From positions 1-64,000 of the forward strand of contig WFYG01000013.1 of the NCBI GenBank assembly GCA_015490195.1: a DNA stretch of 64,000 nt, in the 5' to 3' direction. Below the pieces are notes generated by a model. It was not told the origin of the DNA. It saw nothing but the letters and a program-made list of their open reading frames with translations, and searched no databases. Shown piece by piece: positions 30,803-40,162 of this stretch. The DNA is from Thermovibrio sp. Lineage in GTDB: Bacteria; Aquificota; Aquificia; Desulfurobacteriales; Desulfurobacteriaceae. Both the position numbers and the translations under genes were made by a program. Positions within the stretch are counted from its first letter, which is position 1, and each line of letters begins with the position of its first letter.

Positions 30803-31407
30803 AGAGGCTGGGAATTGACCTGTCCCTTCCTGAAGGGAGCGTTTCAGTTGAAGTTGACGGAGAGGTAATCTCCTCTGTTGCCTGGAAGAGACCAAAACTA
30901 CATGCAGAAGTGGTCTTCAGTCAGATAGAGAACGCCTTAAAACTGGCAGGGGTGAAGAGAGAAGAGATTGAGGAAGTTGTCGTCTCTTCAGGCCCCGGGT
31001 CTTTTACAGGCGTTAGGCTTTCTGTCTCTACAGGGAAAGCTTTCAAGGAGTGCGGAGTTAAAGTCCTCTCCTCAACGACCCTGAAAGCCCTGAAACACGG
31101 CTACAGCTCCCTCGGCCTGACCCCCGTTCCGATCATTCCGGCAAGAAGGGGAAAGTACTACGCTGAGCTAAAGGGGAGAGAGGCTGACCTGACGGCGGAA
31201 GAGATTTTGAAAGAGCTCTCATCACTGAAAAATCCACTTCTAGTATGGAAAGGGGAGCTCCCTCCGCAACTTAAAGAGTTCCCGAACGTTGAAGAGAGAG
31301 CTCCCCTCTCGGCAAAACTCCTCTCAATACCAGAAGGAGAGCTTTCCCCCCTCACATTTCACTACATAAGAGACCACGATGCAAAACCTCAGTATAGAAA
31401 CCTTTAA
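30799..31407 (+). CDS. tsaB: tRNA threonylcarbamoyladenosine complex subunit TsaB
   Basis: ASKHA-fold partner of TsaD in t6A37 formation. N-terminal LGIDLS phosphate loop, and SSGPGSFTGVRLS (63-75), which is diagnostic. 202 residues, slightly short as usual for thermophiles. ATG 30799 overlaps the preceding gene by 4 bases, and the end overlaps the RimI fusion by 29 bases; tsaB-rimI is a common bacterial pair. Works upstream of mtaB (7.8 kb). Confidence 0.93.
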   Translation: MKRLGIDLSLPEGSVSVEVDGEVISSVAWKRPKLHAEVVFSQIENALKLAGVKREEIEEVVVSSGPGSFTGVRLSVSTGKAFKECGVKVLSSTTLKALKHGYSSLGLTPVPIIPARRGKYYAELKGREADLTAEEILKELSSLKNPLLVWKGELPPQLKEFPNVEERAPLSAKLLSIPEGELSPLTFHYIRDHDAKPQYRNL

Positions 31408-32062
31408 AGAGGAACACCTATCAGATATACTTAAGTTAGAAAGGGAACTTTTTGAAGAACCCTACTCAGAGGAGACGCTGAGGAGAGAGTTGGAACTTCC
31501 CTTTTCACTCGGCCTCGTTGTAAAACTCAACGGAGAAACCGTCGGCTACTGCCTCTCGTGGCTGATAGGTGAAACCTGTGAGCTCCACAGGATAGGGGTT
31601 AAGAAGAAATTCCAGGAAAGAGGATTAGGAAGAGCGCTACTTAAAACCCTCCTGAAAGAAGCTGCCGGAAAGGGAGCAAGAGAGGTAATCCTTGAGGTGA
31701 ATAAGAAAAACAGAAAAGCGATTTCACTCTACAGAGCCTTTAGTTTCTCAAAAATTTTAGAGAGGAAGAACTACTATGGAAACGACAGCGCTTTAATAAT
31801 GAAACTCAATCTTCAGGAGGAAAAAATGCTGAGGGACGAAAACCTCAAAGCCCTTGCAAGGGAGAAGTTCCATCACTTTAAGACACTTGAGAAGAAACAC
31901 CAGGAGCTTGACGACATAATTGACAAAATGGAGAAGAAGGCGGTACTAACGCCAAAAGAGGAACAGGAGCTTGAGAAAATGAAGAGAGAAAGACTTCGCC
32001 TCAGGGATGAGATGACGCTCCTCATGAAGAAGGCAAAGGAGGAAGCTGAAAATGAGAAGTGA
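31379..32062 (+). CDS. rimI: RimI-type N-acetyltransferase fused to a YdcH/DUF465 domain
   Basis: 227 residues. Residues 1-148 are a GNAT domain of RimI type, with [18 protein letters not shown] and [16 protein letters not shown]; RimI acetylates the ribosomal protein S18 N-terminus. From residue 150 the chain is a YdcH/DUF465-like coiled domain ([32 protein letters not shown]). At the junction a canonical AGGAGG (31815-31820) sits 5 bases before an in-frame ATG (31826), so a separate 78-residue YdcH-like protein may also be made. The fusion may reflect a lost stop codon. Confidence 0.85.
   Translation: MQNLSIETFKEEHLSDILKLERELFEEPYSEETLRRELELPFSLGLVVKLNGETVGYCLSWLIGETCELHRIGVKKKFQERGLGRALLKTLLKEAAGKGAREVILEVNKKNRKAISLYRAFSFSKILERKNYYGNDSALIMKLNLQEEKMLRDENLKALAREKFHHFKTLEKKHQELDDIIDKMEKKAVLTPKEEQELEKMKRERLRLRDEMTLLMKKAKEEAENEK
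31826..32062 (+). CDS. Possible internal start giving a free YdcH/DUF465 protein
   Basis: AGGAGG (31815-31820), 5-base spacer and ATG 31826, all in the frame of the RimI fusion. Translation from here would give the 78-residue charged helical domain alone, which is the normal stand-alone form of DUF465 proteins. Whether both products exist cannot be told from sequence. The SD is stronger than that of the full-length gene. Confidence 0.5.
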   Translation: MLRDENLKALAREKFHHFKTLEKKHQELDDIIDKMEKKAVLTPKEEQELEKMKRERLRLRDEMTLLMKKAKEEAENEK

Positions 32063-33704
32063 TGTTCTGAGGGAGTTTGAGAAGCTTCCGGCAAGAGCCC
32101 TCATGATGGCAACGGGGCTCCAGAGGAAAGACATTGAAAAGCCCCTCATCGGAATAATCTCAAGCTGGACAGACCTGGTTCCCGGCCACGCCGACATGTT
32201 CTCACTTGAAAGGTTCATAGAGAGGGGAGTTGCGGCTGCAGGGGGAACTCCCTTTATCGTTCGTGTTCCCGCCATCTGCGATGGTATAGCAATGGGACAC
32301 GAGGGAATGAGGTTCTCTCTTCCCTTAAGGGAGTTAATTGCAGACGCCGTTGAAGACGTCGTTACAGCTCACCAGTTAGACGGAATTGTTCTCTTAACGG
32401 CCTGCGACAAGATAACCCCAGGAATGCTGATGGGGGCGGCAAGGGTTAACATCCCGGCGATAGTCGTAACTGCCGGCCCGATGCTTGCAGGAAGGAGAGG
32501 AAAGGAGAGGTTAGACCTTGTTACACACACCTTTGAGGCAATCGGCAGGTACAAGGCTGGGGAGATAACCTTAGAGGAACTCCTTGAGCTTGAAGGAGCA
32601 GCCTGCCCCTCATCTGGAGCCTGCCAGGGGATGTTCACGGCAAACACTATGGCCTGTTTAACCGAAGCCCTTGGAATGTCACTTCCCTACTGCGGAACTT
32701 CTCCTGCACCTCTGGCAGAGAAGAAGAGAATCGCCGAAGCCTCTGGAGAAAAAATCGTTGAGCTGGTTAAGAAGGGAGTAAAGGCGAGAGATATACTGAC
32801 ACCTGCAGCCTTCAGGAACGCCATAAGGGTTGACCTGGCCTTAGGAGGCTCAACAAACACTGTCCTCCACCTGCCGGCAATTGCCCACGAGGCGGGAGTT
32901 CCCTTTGAGATAAAGCTCTTTGACGAGCTCAGCAGGGAAACTCCAAAGATTTGCTCAATGAGACCCGGCGGTAAGTACCTGATGGAAGACCTCCACTACG
33001 CCGGCGGAATTCCTGGGGTTATGAACAGGCTCTTTGAGAAGCTTGAGAGCAATCCAACTGTTCTCGGAACAGACATAAAAGAGATTGCAGCAGCTGCAAG
33101 GATATGGGACGACGACGTTATAAGGCCGATAGACAATCCATACAGCCCTGAAGGTGGAATTGCAATCCTCTACGGAAACCTTGCCCCAGACGGAGCCGTA
33201 ATTAAGCAGGGGGCTGTTTCAGACAAGATGAAGGTCTTTACGGGAACCGCCAAGGTATTTGACTGTGAGGAAGACGCAATGAAAGCCGTTATGGAAGGCC
33301 AGATAAAGGCGGGAGACGTGATAGTAATAAGGTACGAAGGACCCAAAGGGGGCCCCGGAATGAGAGAGATGCTTGCAGTAACGGCTGCAGTTATGGGAAT
33401 GGGGCTTGGAGAGTCTGTTGCCCTCATAACAGACGGAAGGTTCTCCGGCGGAACCCACGGCCCGTGTATTGGCCACATCTCCCCTGAAGCCGCTGAAGGA
33501 GGCCCAATAGGAATTGTGAAAGACGGAGATAAGATTCACATAAACGTTCCTGAGAGGAAGTTAGAGCTCCTCATAAGCGAAGAAGAGCTCAAAAAGAGGC
33601 TCTCAGAGTTCAAGCCAAAGCAGAAGGAGATTAAGTCCAAACTCCTCAGGAAATACGCAAAGCTCGTAACCTCTGCCGCGAAAGGCGCCATTCAGGATGT
33701 TTAA
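32052..33704 (+). CDS. ilvD: Dihydroxy-acid dehydratase
   Basis: Third shared step of valine/isoleucine synthesis; Fe-S enzyme of 550 residues. Cluster cysteines fit TACDK and [10 protein letters not shown]; the C-terminal [10 protein letters not shown] and [12 protein letters not shown] are diagnostic. ATG 32052 has GGAGGAAG upstream and overlaps the previous gene by 11 bases. ilvBNC, the other branched-chain genes, are at 51.3-54.6 kb. A hairpin terminator follows the stop. Confidence 0.97.
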   Translation: MRSDVLREFEKLPARALMMATGLQRKDIEKPLIGIISSWTDLVPGHADMFSLERFIERGVAAAGGTPFIVRVPAICDGIAMGHEGMRFSLPLRELIADAVEDVVTAHQLDGIVLLTACDKITPGMLMGAARVNIPAIVVTAGPMLAGRRGKERLDLVTHTFEAIGRYKAGEITLEELLELEGAACPSSGACQGMFTANTMACLTEALGMSLPYCGTSPAPLAEKKRIAEASGEKIVELVKKGVKARDILTPAAFRNAIRVDLALGGSTNTVLHLPAIAHEAGVPFEIKLFDELSRETPKICSMRPGGKYLMEDLHYAGGIPGVMNRLFEKLESNPTVLGTDIKEIAAAARIWDDDVIRPIDNPYSPEGGIAILYGNLAPDGAVIKQGAVSDKMKVFTGTAKVFDCEEDAMKAVMEGQIKAGDVIVIRYEGPKGGPGMREMLAVTAAVMGMGLGESVALITDGRFSGGTHGPCIGHISPEAAEGGPIGIVKDGDKIHINVPERKLELLISEEELKKRLSEFKPKQKEIKSKLLRKYAKLVTSAAKGAIQDV

Positions 33705-33707
33705 CGG

Positions 33708-33726
33708 GGGGGAGCTCTCCCCCTTT
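33708..33726 (+). terminator. Intrinsic terminator after ilvD
   Basis: Stem GGGGGA / TCCCCC around a GCTC loop, followed by TTTCTCT, directly after the ilvD stop. It probably ends the helicase-to-ilvD operon. The stem contains a GAGCTC core. Confidence 0.6.
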
Positions 33727-33755
33727 CTCTCAAATCCCAGATGAAGGAGAGAACT

Positions 33756-34700
33756 TTGAAATTTGTAGTTTTTGGAGCCGGTGGAGTAGGGAGTTTCTAC
33801 GGTGGAATGCTTGCAAGGTGCGGCCACGAGGTCGTTTTTATAGCAAGGGGTGAGCATCTTAAGGCAATGAAGAAAAAGGGATTAACAGTTAAGAGCTTCA
33901 AACACGGCGAGTTCACAGTTAAAGAGGGAGAAAAGGTTAAGTTTACAAACAGACCGGAAGAGGCCGGAAAGGCCGATGCTATTTTGGTCTGCGTAAAGTC
34001 CTACGACACAGAGAAGGTTGCCCCTCTAATAAAGCCGATGCTGAAGGAAGACACCGTCGTCATTTCAGTTCAGAACGGAATTGAGAACGAGGAGATTCTG
34101 GCGAAGTATTTAGGGAAAGAGCACGTTTTAGGGGCAACGGCATTCATAGGAACCTACGTTTCTGAGCCGGGAATGGTTGTCCACGAGGCCGCAGGGCTTT
34201 TGGAGATTGGGGAACTCTATGGAAAGCCCTCAGAGAGGGTTGAAAAATTAGTTGAAGAGATGAAAAAGTGCGGAATTGAGGCGAGGGCTTCAAGGGATAT
34301 AAGATACACCCTTTGGAAAAAACTTGTCTGGAATATTGCGTTTAACCCCTACTCCGTAATAACAAGGGCAACAGTTGGAGAGATGCTGGAGCTCCCCGAA
34401 ACATACCAGATTTTAAAGAAACTGATGGAGGAGTGCTACGCTGTTGCAGAAGCCCACGGTGTTAAACTGAAGCCGAAAATCATGGAGAACTACCTCAAAT
34501 CCTCTCCAGACCTTATGAACTACAAAACCAGCATGCTCTTAGACTTTGAGAGGGGAAAACCGATAGAGCTTGAAGGAATAACGGGAGCCCTCATAAGGAA
34601 AGCAGAGGAGAAGGGGGTAGAAGTTCCCTACAACAGGTGTGTCTACGGAACAGTTAAGCTACTATTAAAGAAAAGGGATCAGGAGAGGAGCTCTTTGTAG
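33756..34700 (+). CDS. panE: 2-dehydropantoate 2-reductase family protein
   Basis: Reduces ketopantoate to pantoate with NADPH in coenzyme A synthesis. Rossmann loop GAGGVG (7-12), QNGIENEE, and the C-terminal LWKKLVWNIAFNP are family hallmarks. I prefer TTG 33756, which has AAGGAGAG at a good distance, over ATG 33741, which has no SD. About 314 residues. Its last 22 bases overlap the convergent glycosyltransferase gene. ApbA-type enzymes with other keto-acid substrates are possible. Confidence 0.9.
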   Translation: MKFVVFGAGGVGSFYGGMLARCGHEVVFIARGEHLKAMKKKGLTVKSFKHGEFTVKEGEKVKFTNRPEEAGKADAILVCVKSYDTEKVAPLIKPMLKEDTVVISVQNGIENEEILAKYLGKEHVLGATAFIGTYVSEPGMVVHEAAGLLEIGELYGKPSERVEKLVEEMKKCGIEARASRDIRYTLWKKLVWNIAFNPYSVITRATVGEMLELPETYQILKKLMEECYAVAEAHGVKLKPKIMENYLKSSPDLMNYKTSMLLDFERGKPIELEGITGALIRKAEEKGVEVPYNRCVYGTVKLLLKKRDQERSSL

Positions 34701-35767
34701 AGTTCCAAGTGCTCTTTTACGGAATTTGCAACTCTAAATTTTTCTGCTCTCTCTCTTGCCAGAACCGACTTTCTCTTCCAGAGCTCTCTATCACTCAAAA
34801 GCAATTTAAGACTTTCTGCAACTGAAATAACGTTTTCACTACAGACAAAACCAGCTTCACCCACAACCTCAGGAGCAGAACCTGAGTTCAGACAGACAAC
34901 CGGAAGACCGCAGGCCATAGCCTCGGCAAAGACAAGTCCAAAGGTTTCATACTTAGAGGGAAGAAAGAAAATGGAAGATGAAGAGTAGAGCTCCACAAGT
35001 TTTTCCCTCTGAACCTTCCCTAGAAACTTAACCCTCACGTTTAATTCCTTTGCAAGTTTTTCAAGTTTTCCTCTCTCAGGACCTTCACCTACAACAAGAT
35101 ACTCAAAATCCACAACCCTTTGAACTTCAGATATGACACGAAGACCAAACTCCAGATTCTTTTCAGGAGCAAGCCTCGTTACGGTTATAACTCTTTTTCC
35201 AAAAGAAGCCTCACCTGACGAGAAGAAATAACCGGGTATTCCAGGGTAGATAACCTTTAGAAAAACATTCTCGGAAAGAAAAGGCCTGTAGGTTTTAAGC
35301 TGATAGCTGGAGACAAAAACCATGGCATCAGATTGTTTCGCCATAAAGCCAACCAGAAGCTTCGCGATCTTACCGTTATCTAACCTCAAAGAGTGGTAAG
35401 AGATGTGCATAGGATCAACGTGAACCGTTCCTACAACCGGTCTTTTTATATACCTTCCAACCAGAACTCCCACCATTCCAGCAGTGAAAGGCTCGTGATA
35501 GTGAATAATGTCTGGATTGAAACGTTCAATTTCCTTTATCAAATCAAGGCTTGGCAGAACAAACTCTGCTTTATCGTAAAAGGGATACCTAAAACTGGGA
35601 AGGCTAAAAACTTTAAATTCTCTCTTAAGAGAATTATCAACAGACCTTCCAGTTACTATTAAGACTTCATGTCCCAAATCTTTCAAACCACGGGCAGTAT
35701 CGTAAACAACTTTCGTTCCACCCCCCATGTCAAGCCTGAAGTTATCCGTAAAAATTGCAATCCTCAA
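34679..35767 (-). CDS. Glycosyltransferase, GT4 family (GT-B fold)
   Basis: 362 residues. N-terminal acceptor domain with MGGGTKVVYDTARGL and HYHEPFTAGMVG; donor domain with VTRLAPEKN and the E-x7-E motif in YETFGLVFAEAMACGLP. The layout resembles diacylglycerol or mannosyl/glucosyl GT4 enzymes acting on lipids; the substrate is not readable. TTG 35767 has GGGAGAG upstream. Codons are more A/T-rich than in neighbours, there is no GGAGCTCC site, and it may be of recent origin. Confidence 0.88.
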   Translation of the reverse strand: MRIAIFTDNFRLDMGGGTKVVYDTARGLKDLGHEVLIVTGRSVDNSLKREFKVFSLPSFRYPFYDKAEFVLPSLDLIKEIERFNPDIIHYHEPFTAGMVGVLVGRYIKRPVVGTVHVDPMHISYHSLRLDNGKIAKLLVGFMAKQSDAMVFVSSYQLKTYRPFLSENVFLKVIYPGIPGYFFSSGEASFGKRVITVTRLAPEKNLEFGLRVISEVQRVVDFEYLVVGEGPERGKLEKLAKELNVRVKFLGKVQREKLVELYSSSSIFFLPSKYETFGLVFAEAMACGLPVVCLNSGSAPEVVGEAGFVCSENVISVAESLKLLLSDRELWKRKSVLARERAEKFRVANSVKEHLELYKELLS

Positions 35768-35841
35768 TGTTGCTCTCCCGAAAAAGAGATAGTAAATTCA
35801 TACCACACAAAGAATTTATCAACTATGTAGGAGTTAAATAA

Positions 35842-37416
35842 ATGAAAAAGAAAATAGGATTCTGGGAAGCCTACTCAATAGGCGTTGGAGGAATGATAGG
35901 AGGAGGTATCTTTGCCGTTTTAGGGCTTACAATTCTCCTCTCAAAAGGTGCTGCACCTGTAGCTTTTTTATTTGCAGGAACGATAGCACTACTAACAGCC
36001 TACTCTTACGCCAAGCTTTCAGTAAGATACCCGAGTGAAGGTGGAACGGTAGAGTTTTTAGTTCAGGGTTTTGGCAACAACTTTTTTACAGCTTATATGA
36101 ACACTCTACTGCTTGCAAGCTACGTAATAATGCTTGCTCTATACTCCTACGCCTTTGGAAGTTACGGCTCTGCTCTCATCTTTGGCCACGAAATACCTTT
36201 AGTAAAGAAGCTATTAATAGCTGGAATTGTTTCATTTCTTGCGTTTATCAATTTTTTAGGGGCTTACGTAAGCGGTAAAACTGAAGATATTATGGTATTT
36301 ACCAAGTTAGGTATTCTCCTGTTCTTTTCCGCATTAGGATTTTTAACAGGAGACTTTTCAAAACTTTCACCGGAACACTGGGAAAGTTTCTTGAAAATAA
36401 TGGTTGGAGGTCTCATAATATTTCTGGCATACGAAGGATTTGAACTGATAGCAAATACAGCTCAAGATGTGGAAAATCCGGAAAAAACACTACCTAAAGC
36501 CTACTACGCAAGTGTTCTTACAGTTATAGCAGTTTACGTTCTGGTAGCTGCAGTTGCTGTGGCAAACCTTACCTATCAGCAAGTTGTAAAGTACAAAGAC
36601 TATGCTTTAGCAGTTGCAGCAGAACCGTTTTTAGGAAAGTTTGGGTTCGTTCTAATTGGTATAGCTGCCCTTCTTTCCACAGCCTCGGCGATAAACGCAA
36701 CACTCTACGGAAGCGCAAGGGTGAGCTATCTGGTGGCAAAGCTTGGAGCTCTCCCAAAAAACCTGAGTAAAAAGGTGTGGAGAGAAGGAACAGAAGGCCT
36801 TCTTATACTTGCAGTTCTAACTATCCTCTTCGCCACACTCTTTAACCTTGAGAATATCTCTGTTGCAGGGAGTTTTGGATTCCTTTCAATATTTGCAGCT
36901 GTTAACTTTGCAAACTTTAAACTTCACAGGTATACAAACTCAAACAGGTGGATATCGCTTCTTGCCTTTCTCCTGTGCGTCATTTCTGGAATAGTTCTCA
37001 TAGGATACAATCTGAGGACCAACCCAAACTCTTTGAGGTCTGTAACTGTTGTCCTTATAGGAACTCTTCTATTTGAAGCTATTTACAGAAGCCTTACATC
37101 TGTCAGACTGAAAAATTACATTGACTGGAGGATAAAGGAGAGAGAAGAGTTCTTTAAAAAACACCCCATGTTTTTAGCCCTGCTAAAAAGGGAAGTTGAA
37201 GGCAGATTTAAAGACGCTAAAGTAAAAGTCATTTCTGTGCCAGATGAAGAAAAGGGAGGGACGCTGAAAATAAAAATTGAGACGGAAAACCCTGAAGAGG
37301 TTGAAAAGTTAGTCAAGAAGGTTCTAAAAGAGGCAAAAATTAAGGAACACCATCCTGTAGAGATAACTGTGGAGAGGAAAGATGGAGCTGATTCTCTACA
37401 GCTCAAAGAGGTGTAA
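35842..37416 (+). CDS. APC-superfamily amino acid permease with C-terminal soluble domain
   Basis: 524 residues. The N-terminus has the APC signature SIGVGGMIGGGIFAVLG, then about twelve membrane segments to ~residue 420. A charged cytoplasmic tail of ~95 residues follows (KIKIETENPEEVEKLVKKVLKE) and may be regulatory. AGGAG precedes ATG 35842. It belongs to the same A/T-leaning stretch as the glycosyltransferase and lacks GGAGCTCC. Substrate unknown. Confidence 0.88.
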   Translation: MKKKIGFWEAYSIGVGGMIGGGIFAVLGLTILLSKGAAPVAFLFAGTIALLTAYSYAKLSVRYPSEGGTVEFLVQGFGNNFFTAYMNTLLLASYVIMLALYSYAFGSYGSALIFGHEIPLVKKLLIAGIVSFLAFINFLGAYVSGKTEDIMVFTKLGILLFFSALGFLTGDFSKLSPEHWESFLKIMVGGLIIFLAYEGFELIANTAQDVENPEKTLPKAYYASVLTVIAVYVLVAAVAVANLTYQQVVKYKDYALAVAAEPFLGKFGFVLIGIAALLSTASAINATLYGSARVSYLVAKLGALPKNLSKKVWREGTEGLLILAVLTILFATLFNLENISVAGSFGFLSIFAAVNFANFKLHRYTNSNRWISLLAFLLCVISGIVLIGYNLRTNPNSLRSVTVVLIGTLLFEAIYRSLTSVRLKNYIDWRIKEREEFFKKHPMFLALLKREVEGRFKDAKVKVISVPDEEKGGTLKIKIETENPEEVEKLVKKVLKEAKIKEHHPVEITVERKDGADSLQLKEV

Positions 37417-37636
37417 CGTCTGCACAGCTATAAAGCCGAAGCTTGAGGAAGTTGCAGCAAAGTACGGAGTTGAACTGAAAGAGATTAACATTGAGGAAAA
37501 TCCTGCAGAAGCTGCTCAATCAATGGTCTTCTCCGCTCCCACGCTGATACTAAAAGAGAGGAACAGTGAAGTGAAACGGTGGAGCAGGGTTTTCTCGGTT
37601 TCTGAAGTTGAAGAGTTCCTTGCCAGAATCCTTTAA
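37382..37636 (+). CDS. Thioredoxin/glutaredoxin-like small protein
   Basis: 84 residues with a redox C11-x2-C14 (SKRCNVCTAI) and the cis-Pro segment SAPTLIL near residue 52. The fold is that of minimal thioredoxins. It starts ATG 37382 after GAGAGG, inside the end of the permease gene (35-base overlap), so the two are co-translated. Partner unknown. Confidence 0.85.
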   Translation: MELILYSSKRCNVCTAIKPKLEEVAAKYGVELKEINIEENPAEAAQSMVFSAPTLILKERNSEVKRWSRVFSVSEVEEFLARIL

Positions 37637-37637
37637 A

Positions 37638-38888
37638 CTATTTCTCCTCTACCCTAACCAGCTTTATCCTTTTTCTGTCAACTTCTTCAACTGTAAGGGT
37701 GTGGTAGGGGAGCTCCACCTTTTCCCCCGCTTTAGGAAATCTTCCAAGGTTTGAAAGTATAAGTCCTGCAAGGCTTACGTAGTCGGAACTCTTCGGAAGA
37801 GGCCTCTTTAAGAGCCTGTTAATCTCATCAATCTCCGTAGAGGCGTCTGCAACTATACGGTTACCCTTTTTAACGACCTTCAGGGTATCCCTGTCAAACT
37901 CGTCCTCTATCCTGCCAACTATCTCCTCAAGGATGTCCTCAATGGTAATTATTCCAAGGGTAGAGCCGAACTCGTCAACAACAATCCCCATCTGCTCCCT
38001 GTTTTTCTTAAACTCCTTAAGAGCGTTAAAGATGTTCATATACTCAGGAAGAACCAGTACCGGCCTCATAACCTCTCTCACTTTCATCTGAGGGTTGTTT
38101 ACAGAAATAAGGTCTGAAACGAGAACGTAACCTACTATGTTGTCTATACGGCCTTCATAGACGGGAAGTTTTGAGAAACCGCTTCTTTCCATAAGTTCAA
38201 GAGCCTCAAGGACAGAGGCATTTTCACTTACGGCTATAACCTTTGAAAGGGGAGTGTATATATCGCCTACGAGCTTCTCTTTCAGCTGAAGAACATTCCT
38301 GAGTATGTTCCTCTCAGTCTTCTCAACGCTGAATCTTGAGGAGCTCTCAACTAAGAGCTTAAGCTCCTCCTTTGTAACAAAGGGACTTCCGCCACCTTCT
38401 GCCTTTAGAAGGTGAGCTATAAGCCTGGAAAACCCCATAACAAAAACCGAAACAGGCTTAAAGAGGAGATAGAAGAAGTAGATAGGGTAAACGATTCTGA
38501 ATGCTACAACGTAGGAGTACTTCTGGAACAGGCTTTTTGGTATTAACTCTCCAAAGGTGAGCGTAAGAGGGGTGAAGCAGAGAACAGTAACGAGCTCCGG
38601 GTATTCAGCCATAAAAGGAAAAGCGTGAACTATGTTATCCATAATGTAGGTCGTAAAGACCGTTGAACCCGTTACAGTAGAGAGGTTTGTTCCTATAAGG
38701 GTTGTTGTAAGGAGTTTTTCAGGCTCTTTAAGGAGTTCTGCAAGGAGCTTTGCACTTCTGTCTCCCTCTTTCAGCCTCTTCTGGAGCTCCAGCTTGGAAA
38801 GGGAAACTATCGCAATCTCACTTCCCGAGAAGAAGGCCTCAGAGAGAACGCAGAGGAAGATAACGAGAACTGGCCAGAGTTCCATCAC
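37638..38888 (-). CDS. CNNM/CorC-family membrane protein with CBS pair (copy 2)
   Basis: 416 residues: DUF21 membrane domain (residues ~1-150; SEAFFSGSEIAIVSLS), two CBS domains (YTPLSKVIAV ... EDILEEIVGRIEDEFD) and a C-terminal CorC/HlyC domain (LAGLILSNLGRFPKAGE). The family is linked to Mg2+ or Co2+ export and once named hemolysin TlyC. Start GTG 38888 or ATG 38885, overlapping the paralogue upstream by 1-4 bases. Confidence 0.9.
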   Translation of the reverse strand: MMELWPVLVIFLCVLSEAFFSGSEIAIVSLSKLELQKRLKEGDRSAKLLAELLKEPEKLLTTTLIGTNLSTVTGSTVFTTYIMDNIVHAFPFMAEYPELVTVLCFTPLTLTFGELIPKSLFQKYSYVVAFRIVYPIYFFYLLFKPVSVFVMGFSRLIAHLLKAEGGGSPFVTKEELKLLVESSSRFSVEKTERNILRNVLQLKEKLVGDIYTPLSKVIAVSENASVLEALELMERSGFSKLPVYEGRIDNIVGYVLVSDLISVNNPQMKVREVMRPVLVLPEYMNIFNALKEFKKNREQMGIVVDEFGSTLGIITIEDILEEIVGRIEDEFDRDTLKVVKKGNRIVADASTEIDEINRLLKRPLPKSSDYVSLAGLILSNLGRFPKAGEKVELPYHTLTVEEVDRKRIKLVRVEEK

Positions 38889-40156
38889 TCTATCCTCTCA
38901 ACAACAACAGACTCTATCCTGTTTCCGCTCTTTTTCTCAACCGTAAACCTGTAACCTCTGTACTCCACGCTCTCCCCTTTTTCAGGAATCCTCTTAAGAA
39001 GGGCCATCATTAAGCCTGAAACGGTATCAACCTCTTTGAGGATCTCGTCGTCTGGCAGTGAAAGGAGCTCTTTCAGTTCCTCAACGGGAGTTTCACCTGA
39101 AAACCTGTAAACCTTTTCTGATATTCTCTCCACCTCTTCACAGTGAAGGCTATTTTTCTCGTCGGGGAGCTCCCCTACAATTTCCCTGAGAATGTCGTCA
39201 AGTGTAACGATACCTGCGGTGTTTCCGTACTCGTCAACAACAACAGCCATGTGACGGCGGGTCTTCTGCATCTGGTCTAAGAGTTCGTCAAGGGTCAGAA
39301 ACTCCGTAACGAAAAACGGCTTGTCTGCAAACTCTTTCAGAGGTCTGTCAAAGTCTTCAGGTTTGAGAAGAAGGGGAAGAATCTTACGGGTGTAGAGAAT
39401 CCCTGTTACATTGTCAAGGGAACCTCTGTAAATGGGAATCCTTGAGAACTTAACTCCCTTTAGAACCTCAAGGGCTTCCTTTACTTTCATCTCTTCAGGG
39501 AGGGCAAAAACCCTGTGTTTAGGAACCATAACCTCCCTTACATCCATCTCTCCAAGGTCAAGAGTTCTATCTATCAGCTCTACCTCTTCTTCTTCTATAG
39601 TTCCTTCTTTAGCTCCTTCAGAAACAAGGAGCATAAACTCCTCGTCCGTCATAACCTTCGGTTTGCTGAAGAGCTCTATACCGAAAGGTTTCAGAAGTAG
39701 AGAGGCAAAACCGACAAGGAGAGCTCTTAAAGGAGCAATCAGTCTGCTTACAAACTTCAAAAAGGGAAAGATGAAGAAGGTGTAACGCTCGTTGTACTTA
39801 ATGGCAAGCGTTTTAGGCGTAACCTCCCCGAAGATGAGAAGAGTAATAACTGTTACAGGAACAGAAAGTGCAGCTCCCGTATCTTTCCCTAAAAGCTTTA
39901 CGAAGAAAACAGCCGAAACAGAAGCTATTGCAACATTAACCATTTCGTTGCCTATCAGAATTGTAGCTATGAGCTCTGCCGGCCTCTGGAGGAACTCCAG
40001 AATCTCTGCAGCCCTTTTATTTCCCTCCTTTGCCAGCCTCTCTAGCCTTAAAACGTTAAGAGAGAAAAAGGCGGTCTCGGAGGCGGAAAAGAGACCGGAG
40101 AGGAGGATCAGGAAAGGTAACAGAAAGTAATAAATGGCTAACCCATCAGCCTCCAT
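38885..40156 (-). CDS. CNNM/CorC-family membrane protein with CBS pair (copy 1)
   Basis: 423 residues with the same order of domains as its neighbour: DUF21 (SGLFSASETAFFSLN; IGNEMVNVAIAS), a CBS pair (MVPKHRVFAL ... VVDEYGNTAGIVTLDDI) and CorC/HlyC (VSGLMMALLKRIPEKGE). Sequence identity to copy 2 is modest, so the duplication is old or the genes were acquired separately. It begins 6 bases after yidC, at the end of the rpmH operon. Confidence 0.9.
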   Translation of the reverse strand: MEADGLAIYYFLLPFLILLSGLFSASETAFFSLNVLRLERLAKEGNKRAAEILEFLQRPAELIATILIGNEMVNVAIASVSAVFFVKLLGKDTGAALSVPVTVITLLIFGEVTPKTLAIKYNERYTFFIFPFLKFVSRLIAPLRALLVGFASLLLKPFGIELFSKPKVMTDEEFMLLVSEGAKEGTIEEEEVELIDRTLDLGEMDVREVMVPKHRVFALPEEMKVKEALEVLKGVKFSRIPIYRGSLDNVTGILYTRKILPLLLKPEDFDRPLKEFADKPFFVTEFLTLDELLDQMQKTRRHMAVVVDEYGNTAGIVTLDDILREIVGELPDEKNSLHCEEVERISEKVYRFSGETPVEELKELLSLPDDEILKEVDTVSGLMMALLKRIPEKGESVEYRGYRFTVEKKSGNRIESVVVERIE

Positions 40157-40162
40157 CTTCTG

